Position numbers and translations under genes: made by a program. A stretch of DNA of 60,730 bases from JAIOQA01 sp035493675 (lineage in GTDB: Bacteria > Myxococcota_A > Polyangia > Haliangiales > Haliangiaceae), in contig DATJIA010000322.1 in NCBI GenBank assembly GCA_035493675.1, positions 1 to 60,730 on the forward strand, in the 5' to 3' direction. Shown here piece after piece: positions 14,855-23,935 of the stretch (positions are counted from its first letter, which is position 1; each line of letters begins with the position of its first letter). Under the pieces are notes generated by a model, which was given only the letters and a program-made list of their open reading frames with translations, was not told where the DNA came from and made no database searches.

Positions 14855-17050
14855 TCAGCGCTCGATGAAGATCGCGAGCGAGCGCGCGGCGACGTCGTAC
14901 TTCGTGCCGTTCATCATGTACTCGGTGCCCGGCGCGGCGATGTTGCCCCACGACTCGGCCCACGCGGCGGTGTCGGCGACGCGGAACCAGTGGGTGTCGC
15001 CGGCGTGCGCGGGGAGCGTGAAGCTCGCGCCGGCGGTGCCGCCGTCGTAAGCGACGTAGATCGCGCGCGCGACGTCGCCGAGCGCCGCACCGTCGAGGCG
15101 CCACGCCAGCGACTGCTGGGTCGGATCGTCCATGAAGCCGCCGGCGGCGGAGGATCCGTCGGGCTTCATCCATTGCACCTGCGCCCACGTCTTCGGGCGC
15201 AAGGCCGCGTGCATCGCGCGGAACAAGAGCAGCTGCTTCGTGAACGACGTGAAGGTCGTGTCGCCGCCCGCGGGATCGAGCCAGATCGCCGGCGAGTCGA
15301 GGTTGTACGGGTTGTTGTTGCAGCGCTGCGAGCGCAGCATCTCGTCGCCGCCTTCGATCATCGGTACGCCGGCCGAGAGCAAGACGAGCGCCATGCCGGT
15401 GCGCGCGGCCTGGCGCTGCGCGGCCGCGTCGCCGTCGTGATCCCAGCTCTTGTTGTCGTCGTCGCCGCCCGCCGACGGGCCGTACGGCCACGCCTGCGCG
15501 TTGTTCTTGCCGTTGCAGCGGTAGAGATCCGCGAGGGTCATGCCGTCGTGCGAGTCGAGGTAATCGACCGAGGCGGTCGGCCCGCGCGCGTCGTAGAGAT
15601 CGCGCGAGCCCGCGACGCGATCGGCGAGCCAGCCCATCGTGACGTCGGCGGAGCCGAGCCGGTTCTGATCCTCGCGGATCAGATCGCGGAAGTGATCGTT
15701 CCACTCCGACCAGCCGGCGGGGAAGTGGCCGACCTGGTACGTGCCCGCGACGACGCCCCACGGCTCGGCGATCAGATCGGCGCCGCCGAGCTCGTTGGTC
15801 GCGCGCATCAAGATCCCGTCCGGATCTTTCGGCGCCCACGTGAAGCACGTGCGATCGCACGAGTTGCCGAGGACCGCGGCGAGATCGAAGCGGAAGCCGT
15901 CGACGCCGAGGGTGTCGTGCCAGTAGCGGAGCGAATCGATCGCGAGGTCGCGCACGAGCGGCGAGGCGGCGTTGGTCGACGCGCCGATGCCGGTCTGGTC
16001 CGTGAAGCCGGTGCCGGCGGCGTCGAGCTCGTAATAGGCGGCGTTGTCGAGGCCGCGCCACGAGAGCAGCGACGCGCCGCCGCCCTCGGCCGTGTGGTTG
16101 TAGACGACGTCGATCCAGACCTTGACGCCGGCGTCGTGGAACGCGCGCACCATCGCGGCGAACTCGCGCGTCGGCCCGCCGGGCGATCGATCGCACGCGT
16201 AGCGGCGATCGGGCGCGAAGTACGCGAGCGTGGAGTAGCCCCAGTAGTTGTCGCCGCTGTCGGAGCTCGGATCGACGTCGTTGTTGTCGTTCTGCGTCTC
16301 CTGCACGGGCAGGAATTCGACCGCGGTGATGCCGAGCGCGGCGAGCGAGGCCGCGCGATCGGCGGCAGCGCGATAGGTGCCCGCGCAATCGACCGTCGAG
16401 GCGGCGGTGAGCCCGCGCAGATGGACTTCGTAGATCACGTCGTCGCGGATCGTGCGGGTCGGATGCGCGCCGGGATCGAGCGCGAGCGCGGGCAAGACGA
16501 TGCTCTTGGGCGCGCTCGGCCCGCTGTCGACGTCGCGGGTGGTCTCGTCGGTGCGATTGGCGGTTCCCGACGGATCGTGCGAGAGCTCGCGCGCGTAGGG
16601 ATCGATCAAGAGCTTGTTCGGATCCATCCGGTTGCCGTCGGCGTCGACGCGCGCGACGAAGCCGAGATCCGAGCCGGGCGTCCACGTCGGGTCGTAGGTC
16701 CAGTTCGGGCCCCACGCGCGATAGCCGTAATAGATCGTGTCGACCCCGTGCTCGCGCAGGGAGGCGAGCGCGACGCGCGCCGACCACGTGTCGCCGTCGC
16801 GATCCATCACCGCGTGCATCGCCGCGTCACCGGTCGGCGCCGCGTAGATCCACACCTCCATGTGCGTCGCGCGCGTCGAGCGGACGCGGAACACCGCCGC
16901 GTCGCCGTCGATCGATCCGCCGTACGGCGGTGGCGCGACCGATGGCGCATCGGGCGCCGCCCCGTCGGGCACGCCATCGTGCGGCGGCGCGCCGGAGCCC
17001 GGACAGGCGCCCAACAGGATCACCAGCGCGATCGCTCGAGCGGGTGGCAT
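14855..17050 (-). CDS. Secreted GH13 isoamylase/pullulanase-type lipoprotein
   Basis: A 731-residue exported lipoprotein (MPPARAIALVILLGAC) that would debranch or hydrolyse alpha-glucans such as glycogen or starch outside the cytoplasm. An N-terminal CBM48-like domain (about 40-150) is followed by the GH13 barrel: region I DVVYNHT, region II GFRFDLA with nucleophile D389, region III IAEPWG with acid E429, and region IV SHDGMT with D502. The overall layout matches isoamylase/glycogen-debranching enzymes (GlgX-like), and those are normally cytosolic, so export is notable. ATG 17050 has GGAG nine bases upstream. Upstream in-frame sequence lacks coding character. Divergent from a second secreted protein at 17073. 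Confidence 0.88.
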   Translation of the reverse strand: MPPARAIALVILLGACPGSGAPPHDGVPDGAAPDAPSVAPPPYGGSIDGDAAVFRVRSTRATHMEVWIYAAPTGDAAMHAVMDRDGDTWSARVALASLREHGVDTIYYGYRAWGPNWTYDPTWTPGSDLGFVARVDADGNRMDPNKLLIDPYARELSHDPSGTANRTDETTRDVDSGPSAPKSIVLPALALDPGAHPTRTIRDDVIYEVHLRGLTAASTVDCAGTYRAAADRAASLAALGITAVEFLPVQETQNDNNDVDPSSDSGDNYWGYSTLAYFAPDRRYACDRSPGGPTREFAAMVRAFHDAGVKVWIDVVYNHTAEGGGASLLSWRGLDNAAYYELDAAGTGFTDQTGIGASTNAASPLVRDLAIDSLRYWHDTLGVDGFRFDLAAVLGNSCDRTCFTWAPKDPDGILMRATNELGGADLIAEPWGVVAGTYQVGHFPAGWSEWNDHFRDLIREDQNRLGSADVTMGWLADRVAGSRDLYDARGPTASVDYLDSHDGMTLADLYRCNGKNNAQAWPYGPSAGGDDDNKSWDHDGDAAAQRQAARTGMALVLLSAGVPMIEGGDEMLRSQRCNNNPYNLDSPAIWLDPAGGDTTFTSFTKQLLLFRAMHAALRPKTWAQVQWMKPDGSSAAGGFMDDPTQQSLAWRLDGAALGDVARAIYVAYDGGTAGASFTLPAHAGDTHWFRVADTAAWAESWGNIAAPGTEYMMNGTKYDVAARSLAIFIER

Positions 17051-17072
17051 GCGCGGTGCTCCAGCACGAAGC

Positions 17073-17975
17073 GTGCTGGACGCGGACCCGTTACAACTGA
17101 GCGGAATTCCCGGACGGCGCGACGCAGCACGGGCGTGCGCGTCTGGCGCGGCGTTGCCGATCGCAACGTTCATCGCGACCTTCGTTGCCGGCGCGACGGG
17201 GTGCGCGACGAGCAAGATGCACGGCGCCGGCGCGGACGCCGAGCCTGGTCCGGCCGATGCGCCGGCAGAAGTCGACGCGAAGCCGATCGTGCATCCCGAC
17301 GCGAACGCGCCGCCGGACGCCGGCCTGCCCGACGCGGGCTGCATGATCTCCGCGAACGAGGTCCCGCTCCTCGACGGCAACGGCGATCTCGCGAAGTACG
17401 CCGCCGCGCAGGTGATCGCGCCGGGCGCGATGGTCGGTTCGAGCGACGCGGTCGGGCTGACCTGGGATCGCGCGAGCCTCTACGTCACCGTGACCAGCGA
17501 CGCCTTCGTCTCCGACTACAAGCCGCTCCACATCTATATAGAGGAGAGCGCGGGCGCGCTGGGGGCGGCGACGCCGTCGACCGGCAAGGAGTACGGCGGC
17601 CTCACGCCGCAGCTGCCGTTCACCCCGACGCACTTGATCGCGGTGCGTCGCGTCTCCGACGCCGGCACTGGGCCATACGACGCGGTCTTCGCGCCGACCA
17701 ACGGATGGACCACCCGCGTGACGCCGCTGGTCGAGGGCACCGACGTGGTCGCGTCGGCCGATCACACGTCGATCTCGACGAAGGTGCCGTGGACCGCGCT
17801 CGGCGGCTGCCCGACGTCCGTGCGCCTCGCGGTCCACGTCGTCAACGGCGTCGCCGCGAACGAGTGGAAGGACCTCGTGCCGACGACGACCACGCCATGG
17901 GTCTCGCCGGGCGGCGGCTACTACGAGATCGATCTGACGCAGCCGCCGCCCGTGACGAGCTGGACCTTGCGCTAG
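17073..17975 (+). CDS. Secreted protein with CBM9-like beta-sandwich
   Basis: Probable lipoprotein (hydrophobic IATFIATFVAGATGC, then an Ala/Pro/Asp linker). The mature part (about residues 85-300) resembles a CBM9/DOMON-like beta-sandwich: LTWDRASLYVTVTSDA, then paired strands ending GGGYYEIDL. The start is uncertain: GTG 17073 gives 300 residues and an n-region with arginines, while TTG 17154 would give a shorter signal without a positive charge. Neither has a clear Shine-Dalgarno. It is divergent from the GH13 lipoprotein 22 bases away, suggesting a paired role in surface polysaccharide binding (inference). Confidence 0.6.
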   Translation: MLDADPLQLSGIPGRRDAARACASGAALPIATFIATFVAGATGCATSKMHGAGADAEPGPADAPAEVDAKPIVHPDANAPPDAGLPDAGCMISANEVPLLDGNGDLAKYAAAQVIAPGAMVGSSDAVGLTWDRASLYVTVTSDAFVSDYKPLHIYIEESAGALGAATPSTGKEYGGLTPQLPFTPTHLIAVRRVSDAGTGPYDAVFAPTNGWTTRVTPLVEGTDVVASADHTSISTKVPWTALGGCPTSVRLAVHVVNGVAANEWKDLVPTTTTPWVSPGGGYYEIDLTQPPPVTSWTLR

Positions 17976-18003
17976 GAGACCGGCACGAGCGCCGCGAACA
18001 GCA

Positions 18004-18022
18004 AGCCCCCTGCGGCGGGGCT
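18004..18022. terminator. Weak hairpin between convergent genes
   Basis: AGCCCC/GGGGCT stem with a 7-base loop in the 69-base gap between two converging stops. It has no clear T tract, so its function as a terminator is uncertain. Confidence 0.35.
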
Positions 18023-18044
18023 ACGCGGGCGCGTTTCGACAAGG

Positions 18045-19010
18045 TCAAGGGACTACCTTCCCGTTCCGACCGTCAGGAGACGTGGGCAGCAGCGGCGTGC
18101 CGACGCCGCCGAGCGCCGCGAGCCCGGCGTAGGTGCCGGCGCCGGCGGCGTCGGCCATCGCCGACGGCACGACCATGATCGAGCCGCGCTCCTTCATGCC
18201 CTCGTACAAGAGGTTCATCGAGCGCAGCTGCAGCGCGATCGGATCGTTGCGATAGCGCTCGGCCGCGATCGAGAACTTCTCCGCGATCTCGACCTCGGCG
18301 CCCGACAAGATGATCCGGGCCTGCCGCTCGCGCTCGGCCTGCGCGCGGCGCGACATCGCGTCCTCGAGCGACTGCGGGATCATCACGTCGCGGATCTCGA
18401 CCGAGTGCACCGCGATGCCCCACGTCCCGGTGCGCTCGCCGATCAGCTGCTGCATCTCGTGATCGAGGGTCTCCCGGCCGACCAGCATCGCGGCGAGCTC
18501 GGTCTTGCCGATCACGTCGCGCAGCGCGGTCTGCGCCGCCCACGCGACCGCCTCCTCGAAGTCCTCGACGGCGAGCGCGGCCTTCTCGGGATCGGTGACG
18601 GTCCAGAACAGGACCGCGTCGACGTCGACCGGCACGGTGTCGGCGGTCAGCGTCTTCTCGGCGGCGAAGCCGGTCGTGCGCACGCGGCGATCGATCCACA
18701 TGACCGGGCGCTCGACCAGCGGCAGGAGCCAGAACAGCCCGGGCCCGCGCAGCCCGACGTACTTGCCGAGGCGGAGGATCACCGCGGTCTCCCACTGCGA
18801 CGCGATGCGGGGTGTGAACGCCATGTAGAGCGCGATCGCGCCGCTCGCGCCGAGCGCGCCGTACAGGCGCTCGCCCTCGAGGTGGAGCTGCCAGGCGAGC
18901 GCGGCGCCGCTGCCCGCGAAGACCGCGAACACGATCGCCGAGATCACGTTGAGGCCGAGCTTGTGGGTCTCGGCGCGGCGGAACGGAGCTTGCGGGTCCT
19001 GGTCGCTCAT
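18045..19010 (-). CDS. SPFH (stomatin/slipin-type) membrane protein
   Basis: A 321-residue protein. Two N-terminal membrane segments (about 20-60) precede an SPFH/band-7 domain (about 70-250): ETAVILRLGKYVGLRGPGLFWLLPLVERPVMWIDRR, then TADTVPVDVDAVLFWTVTDPEKAALAVEDF and the coiled-coil AERERQARIILSGAEVEIAEKF. Slipins oligomerise into membrane microdomains and scaffold complexes. It is the last gene of the cytochrome/NrfD operon. Its ATG overlaps the NrfD stop (ATGA), so it is made with the electron-transfer complex, perhaps as a scaffold or quality-control factor. That function is inference. Confidence 0.88.
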   Translation of the reverse strand: MSDQDPQAPFRRAETHKLGLNVISAIVFAVFAGSGAALAWQLHLEGERLYGALGASGAIALYMAFTPRIASQWETAVILRLGKYVGLRGPGLFWLLPLVERPVMWIDRRVRTTGFAAEKTLTADTVPVDVDAVLFWTVTDPEKAALAVEDFEEAVAWAAQTALRDVIGKTELAAMLVGRETLDHEMQQLIGERTGTWGIAVHSVEIRDVMIPQSLEDAMSRRAQAERERQARIILSGAEVEIAEKFSIAAERYRNDPIALQLRSMNLLYEGMKERGSIMVVPSAMADAAGAGTYAGLAALGGVGTPLLPTSPDGRNGKVVP

Positions 19011-20572
19011 GAGCGTCTCCTCTCGAGGGCGGTGCGTACGCGCGCGCGCGCGAACACGCGGCGCACGCGGGGCGGTTGGCGGCGGGGGCGGCGGCCGGGG
19101 AACGTCTCGTAGACGATCGCCGACGAGAACAGCAGCATCACGCCGCTCGCGAAGATCGCGGGCGAGAACGGCACGTGCGGATCGAGCTCGCCGTGCGACC
19201 ACAGGCGGAACGAGTCCGACAGGCCGAAGGCGATCAAGCCGAGCGCGGCGAGCGCGGTGATCGTCGTGAGGATCATGCGCAGCGGATCGCGCGGGAGGTG
19301 CGCGTGCTTCTGCGCGGGCGCGATCGCGGTCGGCACCAGCGGGAAGATCCGTCCGAACGAGAGCAGCGCGATCGCGCACAGCCCGACCGCGCCGCACACG
19401 ACGCCGACCTCGACGAGCGTCGGCGTGTAGAGGCCGCGGCGCAGCTGCAGGAGGCCGCCGTCGGTCTGCGACGGCACGACGATCAACAGGCGCTTCAGGA
19501 CCGCCGCGACGTTGGCGAGCGCGGCCGCGATCGCGAGCGCCGCCATCGACGAGCGCTTGGTCAAGTACATGACGAACGGGATCAGGAACGCCGCGAACAA
19601 GCAGCCGACCGTGATCCAGAACGATCGCGCGAACAGGCCGGTCGTCACCTCGTGCGCGATCTCGCGCTCGGCGCGCGGGCCCGCGTAGGACGCGGTCAGC
19701 TCCTCGACGATCATGAAGTAGAGGTAGACGAGCGACAGCACCCACAAGAAGTTGCCGAGCCAGCGGATCGCGGACAGCGGCAGCGCGTCCTCGAGGTGGA
19801 AGAGGCGGCGCGCGAGCAGCGCGAACAGGATCAGCATGCCGGTGCCCGACACGCCGGCCATGACGACGAACGCGGGCGCCTGCAGCGCGCTGTACCAGCC
19901 CGGCCGCCCCGACTGGATGCCGAAGATGAAGCCGAGCGTCGAGTGCGCGACGACGAGGAGCGGGAGGATCGTGAGCGCGAGCCAGAAGCTGGCGCGCCAG
20001 TGGCGCGTGTGCGCGACGTCGTCGCCGCGGTGACCGGATCCCCACAGCGCGTAGATCGGACGCAAGAGGCGCGGGCCCGATCGCGATCGCGCCATCGCGG
20101 CGGCGTCGGCGCGCCCGGCGAGGAAGAAGAAGATCAGCGACGAGAACAAGTAGCCGGAGACGACCAGCGTGAAGGTGCCGTAGAACGGCGACGACGGGCG
20201 CGCGAGCATCGGCAGGTTGCGCAGGCCGATCAGCGGCCGGCCGAGATCGGCGAGCACCATCATCGCGCCGACGCAGAGCGCGACGATCGTGAGCAGCTCC
20301 GCCATGCGCGTCACCGGCTTGAGCGCCTCGATGTGGAACAGGCGCGCGAGCGCGGCGACCGTGATCCCCGCGAAGCTGACGCCGACGAAGTAGACGTAGA
20401 AGACGATGTAGAAGCCCCACGCCGCGCCGCCGTTGCCGGGGTTGCGCAGGCCGGTCGAGATGTCGCCGCGGCGCAGCTGGATCGAGTAGGCGTAGAGGCC
20501 GATCGCGACCAGCGCGGCCGCCGCCGCGACCAGGAGCCACCACGCGCGCGCGGGCTTGCGGAGGACCATCAT
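19007..20572 (-). CDS. NrfD/PsrC-family quinone-interacting membrane subunit
   Basis: A 521-residue polytopic membrane protein with about ten hydrophobic segments in the NrfD/PsrC/QrcD/ActC pattern, the quinone-reactive anchor of periplasmic Fe-S and molybdopterin complexes. Recognisable are FYIVFYVYFVGVSFAGITVAALARLFHIE in the first repeat and LPLLVVAHSTLGFIFGIQSGRPGWYSALQAPAFVVMAG in the central region. The C-terminal extension is Arg-rich. It starts ATG-ATG at 20572/20569. The first overlaps the stop of the Fe-S gene. It would exchange electrons between menaquinone and the Fe-S subunit encoded just upstream. Confidence 0.9.
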   Translation of the reverse strand: MMVLRKPARAWWLLVAAAAALVAIGLYAYSIQLRRGDISTGLRNPGNGGAAWGFYIVFYVYFVGVSFAGITVAALARLFHIEALKPVTRMAELLTIVALCVGAMMVLADLGRPLIGLRNLPMLARPSSPFYGTFTLVVSGYLFSSLIFFFLAGRADAAAMARSRSGPRLLRPIYALWGSGHRGDDVAHTRHWRASFWLALTILPLLVVAHSTLGFIFGIQSGRPGWYSALQAPAFVVMAGVSGTGMLILFALLARRLFHLEDALPLSAIRWLGNFLWVLSLVYLYFMIVEELTASYAGPRAEREIAHEVTTGLFARSFWITVGCLFAAFLIPFVMYLTKRSSMAALAIAAALANVAAVLKRLLIVVPSQTDGGLLQLRRGLYTPTLVEVGVVCGAVGLCAIALLSFGRIFPLVPTAIAPAQKHAHLPRDPLRMILTTITALAALGLIAFGLSDSFRLWSHGELDPHVPFSPAIFASGVMLLFSSAIVYETFPGRRPRRQPPRVRRVFARARVRTALERRRS

Positions 20573-21261
20573 CGGCGATCCCTCTTCAGATAGACGACCG
20601 ACGGATCGGTGCCGAGGTGATCGAGCAGCTTGAAGCGGCGCGAGCTGCGCGACAGCTGCGCGACCTTGGAGTCCGGATCGTCGAGATCGCCGAACGTGAT
20701 CGCGTCGGCGGGGCAGGCCGCCGCGCACGCGGGCAGGCGCTGCAATTCCTCGTCGGTGAGCTCGCGTTGCTCGACGGCGGCGCGCTCCTTGACGTCGCGG
20801 ATCCGGTGGTGACAGAAGGTGCACTTCTCGACGACGCCCTCGGGTCGCGTCGCGACGTCGGGGTTGAGCAGCTGCGCGAGGGTGCCGTCCCACTGCGGCT
20901 CGTCCCAGTTGAACGAGCGCCGCCCGTACGGGCACGCGACCATGCAGTAGCGACAGCCGATGCAGCGCTCCCAGATCTGCATCGTGATGCCCTCGGGGCT
21001 CTTGAACGTCGCGCCGACCGGGCAGACCTTCACGCACGGCGCGTTCGCGCAGTGCTGACACGGGAACGGCATGCCCTCGGGGAACGCGCCCTCCTCCTCG
21101 GGCTCGCGCCACAGGATGCTGATCCATTCGATCAGCGCGCCCTTGTGCTCGTCGTCGGCGGGCGCGGTCGGGATGTTGTTCTCCTGCCGGCACGCGACGG
21201 TGCACGAGCCGCACAGCGTGCAGCGATCGAGATCGATCGCCATGCCCCATCGGCGCGTCAT
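20569..21261 (-). CDS. Four-cluster ferredoxin-type Fe-S subunit (PsrB/QrcC-like)
   Basis: A 230-residue electron-transfer protein with four ferredoxin-like Cys clusters: CTLCGSCTVAC (near 15-25), CQHCANAPCVKVCP, CIGCRYCMVACP, and CTFCHH paired with a later CAAACP. This is the DmsB/PsrB/QrcC pattern, a wire of four [4Fe-4S] clusters between the molybdopterin-type subunit and the NrfD anchor. It has no signal peptide of its own, so it probably rides out with the Tat-exported partner. ATG 21261 overlaps the stop of the upstream catalytic-type subunit, and its own stop overlaps the NrfD start. Confidence 0.92.
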   Translation of the reverse strand: MTRRWGMAIDLDRCTLCGSCTVACRQENNIPTAPADDEHKGALIEWISILWREPEEEGAFPEGMPFPCQHCANAPCVKVCPVGATFKSPEGITMQIWERCIGCRYCMVACPYGRRSFNWDEPQWDGTLAQLLNPDVATRPEGVVEKCTFCHHRIRDVKERAAVEQRELTDEELQRLPACAAACPADAITFGDLDDPDSKVAQLSRSSRRFKLLDHLGTDPSVVYLKRDRR

Positions 21262-23441
21262 GACGCCGCTCCGATCAGGCGCACGCGCGTCGTGCAGCGC
21301 GCCGACGCGCCGCTCTCCGACGCGGCGCCGGGCGCGACGAGATCGAGCACGTTGGCGCCGAAGCCCCGCGCGAAGCGGCCGAACGCGGTGTGGCCCGCGC
21401 CCATCGGCACCGCGACGTAGCCGCGCACCATGCGCGCGTCGAGCGCGACGGTCGCGCGGATCGATCCGTACGGGCTCTCGATCGTGATCGTCTGATCGTT
21501 CGCGAGCCCGCGCGCCGACTCGGGGTGCACGCGCGCGGCGAACGACCACGGCGTCGCGTCGGGGCGCGGGCGCAACGTGCGCAGCCAGGGCTGGTTCGCG
21601 CCGCTGCCCTCGGCGTAGCCGAGCGGGCGATACACGATCAGACCGAGCGGATAGCGCGCGGGATCGCCGTCCCACGACGGCGCCTGCCACGCGCTCGGCA
21701 GCGCGACGTCGACGGGCGCGGGCGCGATCGGCTCGCCGACCCAGTGGCCGTTCGTGCGCAGCGCGTCGGCGACGAGCGGCAGCTCGTCGAGACGCGCCGC
21801 GGTCGCCTCGCGCCACGTGCGCCACGGCAGCGCGGTCGCGACCGCGCCGCCGAGCTGCTTCGCGATCGCGAGCACGACGTCGGCGGTCGCGCGGGTCGCG
21901 TGGAGCGGCGCGATCGCGGGCACGCGCGCGGCGACGATCGGGCGATCGATCGCGGGCGCGGGGAGCGCGAGCTCGCTGCGCTCGAGGTACGTGTGATCGG
22001 GCAGCACGAGGTGCGCGAGCTGGTCGACGGTCTCGTCGCGATACGGCGAGAAGCTGACGACCAGCGGGATGCGCGCGAGCGCGTCGCGCCAGCGCGCCGG
22101 CTGCGCGCGCGCGTACGCCGGGTTCGCGTGGTGGAGGAGCGCGATCGCGGGGCGGCGCGCCGGATCCTGGAACGCGTCGGGCAAGGTCTCGTGGATCGAT
22201 CGCGCGCGCGGGAACGGCTGCGTGCCGGCGAGATCGATCCGCGCGTGCGCGAGCCCGTTGCGCGCGACGTCGTCGAGCTCGACGTCGGGCCACTCGCGCA
22301 AGGGCGACGGCGGCGCGGCGCGCACGCCGCCGCGTTCCGCCCAGAACGCGCCGAGCACGGCGTTGAGCGCCATCGCCGCGCGCGCGGTCGCGAGCCCGTT
22401 CGAGTACGCGAGCGAGCGATCGTCGACGATCGCGATCGCGGGGCGGATCGTCGCGAGCTCGTCGGCGAGCCGCGCGAGCGTCGCGGGCGTGATGCCCGTG
22501 ATCTGCTCGATCCTCGCCGGCGAGAACTGCGCGACCAGCGCGCGCAGATCGTCGCAGCCGCTGCACCACGCGGGCGGCAGCGCGTCGGGCGAGCGCGCGA
22601 TCAGGATCCCGGCGAGGCCGAGCGCGAGCGCGCCGCCGGTCCCGGGTGCGATCGGCACGTACTCGTCGGCGTCGTACGCGCACAGATCGAAGGTCGGCCC
22701 CGCGTGCACCAGGTGCGCGCGCGCGGCGCCGCGCCGGCGCGCCGCCGCGACCCGCGTGAAGTAGACCGACTGGCACGAATCCTCGACGAGCCCGGCCTCG
22801 AGGCTGAGCACGTAGCGCGCGTCGTCCCAGCCGTAGACCGGCGCGTCGGCGGCGCCGAGCGTCGCGTCCATCGCCTGCGCGAGCACGCCGCCGCGCCCGG
22901 GCGCGCCGTCGACGAAGTTGGGCGTGCCGAACGCGCGCGCGAACCGCGCGAGCAGATCGTAGACCGGCCCGCGCTCGAGGCCGCTCCACACGAGCAGGCG
23001 CTCGGGCGCGCGCGCGCGGAGCTCGACGAGCGCGCGCGACAGCGTGGCGATCGCGTCGTCCCACGTGATCGGGACCAGCGCGCCGCCGCGCCGCGCGAGC
23101 GGGCCCGTGATCCGATCGGGATCGTAGAGCGCCTGCAGCGAGGCGAGCCCGCGCGGCCCGATGCCGCCCTGGTTGACCGGCGACGCGCGGTCGCCCTCGA
23201 CGCGCACCGCGCGCCCCTCGACGACGCGCACGCGCACGCCGCACGCCGCCGGGCACTGCCCGCACGCGGTCGTGAACCAGCGCTCCTCGCCGGTCGCGTA
23301 CTGATCGCAGCCGGGCACCGGCGGCTTCGCGAACGCGCGCGAGGTCGGTTCGTCGTCGGGCGCGCGCCACCCGGTGCGGCACGCGAACGCGGCGACGCCG
23401 CCGCCGAGCAAGCCGAGCATCGATCGCCTGGAGATCATCAT
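21258..23441 (-). CDS. Tat-exported molybdopterin-oxidoreductase-family subunit (QrcB/ActB-like)
   Basis: A 727-residue protein with a twin-arginine signal (SRRSMLGLLGGGVAAF) and the molybdopterin oxidoreductase fold. The N-terminal cluster motif CGQCPAAC gives three Cys, but the fourth ligand is absent: the family's (K/R)LCxKG-type sequence reads GGIGPRG here. This recalls the catalytically altered B subunits of Qrc and alternative complex III, which act structurally or in electron transfer rather than as molybdenum enzymes. The C-terminal domain ends with a molybdopterin dinucleotide-binding fold (about 590-720). The start ATG-ATG at 23441/23438 overlaps the stop of the 5-haem cytochrome gene. 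Enzyme substrate cannot be inferred. Confidence 0.88.
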   Translation of the reverse strand: MMISRRSMLGLLGGGVAAFACRTGWRAPDDEPTSRAFAKPPVPGCDQYATGEERWFTTACGQCPAACGVRVRVVEGRAVRVEGDRASPVNQGGIGPRGLASLQALYDPDRITGPLARRGGALVPITWDDAIATLSRALVELRARAPERLLVWSGLERGPVYDLLARFARAFGTPNFVDGAPGRGGVLAQAMDATLGAADAPVYGWDDARYVLSLEAGLVEDSCQSVYFTRVAAARRRGAARAHLVHAGPTFDLCAYDADEYVPIAPGTGGALALGLAGILIARSPDALPPAWCSGCDDLRALVAQFSPARIEQITGITPATLARLADELATIRPAIAIVDDRSLAYSNGLATARAAMALNAVLGAFWAERGGVRAAPPSPLREWPDVELDDVARNGLAHARIDLAGTQPFPRARSIHETLPDAFQDPARRPAIALLHHANPAYARAQPARWRDALARIPLVVSFSPYRDETVDQLAHLVLPDHTYLERSELALPAPAIDRPIVAARVPAIAPLHATRATADVVLAIAKQLGGAVATALPWRTWREATAARLDELPLVADALRTNGHWVGEPIAPAPVDVALPSAWQAPSWDGDPARYPLGLIVYRPLGYAEGSGANQPWLRTLRPRPDATPWSFAARVHPESARGLANDQTITIESPYGSIRATVALDARMVRGYVAVPMGAGHTAFGRFARGFGANVLDLVAPGAASESGASARCTTRVRLIGAAS

Positions 23442-23935
23442 CGGTGACACACTCCGCAGTCGGTCGGCGCGCCGTGCGCGCGATGACACGCGAGGCACGC
23501 GTCCATGCTCGTCAAGGACGGGTTCGGCTCGGTCGGCGGCGCGGTCCACGACGCGACCGCGCCGTGGCAGCCGTCGCACGCGAGCTTCGGCTTCGCGATC
23601 GAGACGTGCGCGCGGTGCGAGAAGTAGACGTGCCCCGGGTTGCGCGTGACCTGGATCCAGCGCACGCCACCGGTCGCGGCGAGCTCACGCACGCGCCGCT
23701 CCTTCGCGCTCGGGCGATCGCCCTGCGGCCGCATGTGGCAGCGCAGGCAGGTCGTGATCGCGGGCAGGCCCGCCTTCGCCGCGCGCTCCGCGCCCGCGTG
23801 ACAGTCCGTGCAGGCGAGCGCGCGATCGTCGAGGTGGACGCGCAGGTGCAGCGCGTGGTCGAACGCGATCGGTTGCGACGGCGCCGGCGTGTGCGCGCTG
23901 CACGCCGCCACCAGCGCGATGATCAAGATCTTCAC
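23438..23935 (-). CDS. Five-haem c-type cytochrome lipoprotein (QrcA/ActA-like)
   Basis: A 165-residue protein starting at GTG 23935 with a lipoprotein signal (MKILIIALVAAC). Five CXXCH haem motifs: CTDCH, CLRCH, CDGCH, CLACH and a final CGVCH one residue from the C-terminus. Extra histidines (FDHALHLRVH, FSHRAHVS) fit bis-His ligation as in cytochrome c7/c3 folds. Five haems match ActA of alternative complex III (QrcA usually has six). As a lipoprotein it would dock the Fe-S/NrfD complex to the outer or inner membrane surface. Its GTG overlaps the stop of the 25-haem gene. Confidence 0.9.
   Translation of the reverse strand: MKILIIALVAACSAHTPAPSQPIAFDHALHLRVHLDDRALACTDCHAGAERAAKAGLPAITTCLRCHMRPQGDRPSAKERRVRELAATGGVRWIQVTRNPGHVYFSHRAHVSIAKPKLACDGCHGAVASWTAPPTEPNPSLTSMDACLACHRAHGAPTDCGVCHR

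Noticed and set aside
14990..18178. 1062-codon plus-strand open frame across the GH13 gene and onward
   Set aside because: Antisense to a GH13 with all catalytic motifs. The composition is Arg/Ala-rich and lacks any recognisable domain.
22140..22500. GC-rich repeats such as GCGATCGC as CRISPR spacers or an array
   Set aside because: No regular repeat-spacer pattern. These are within coding sequence and match codon use.
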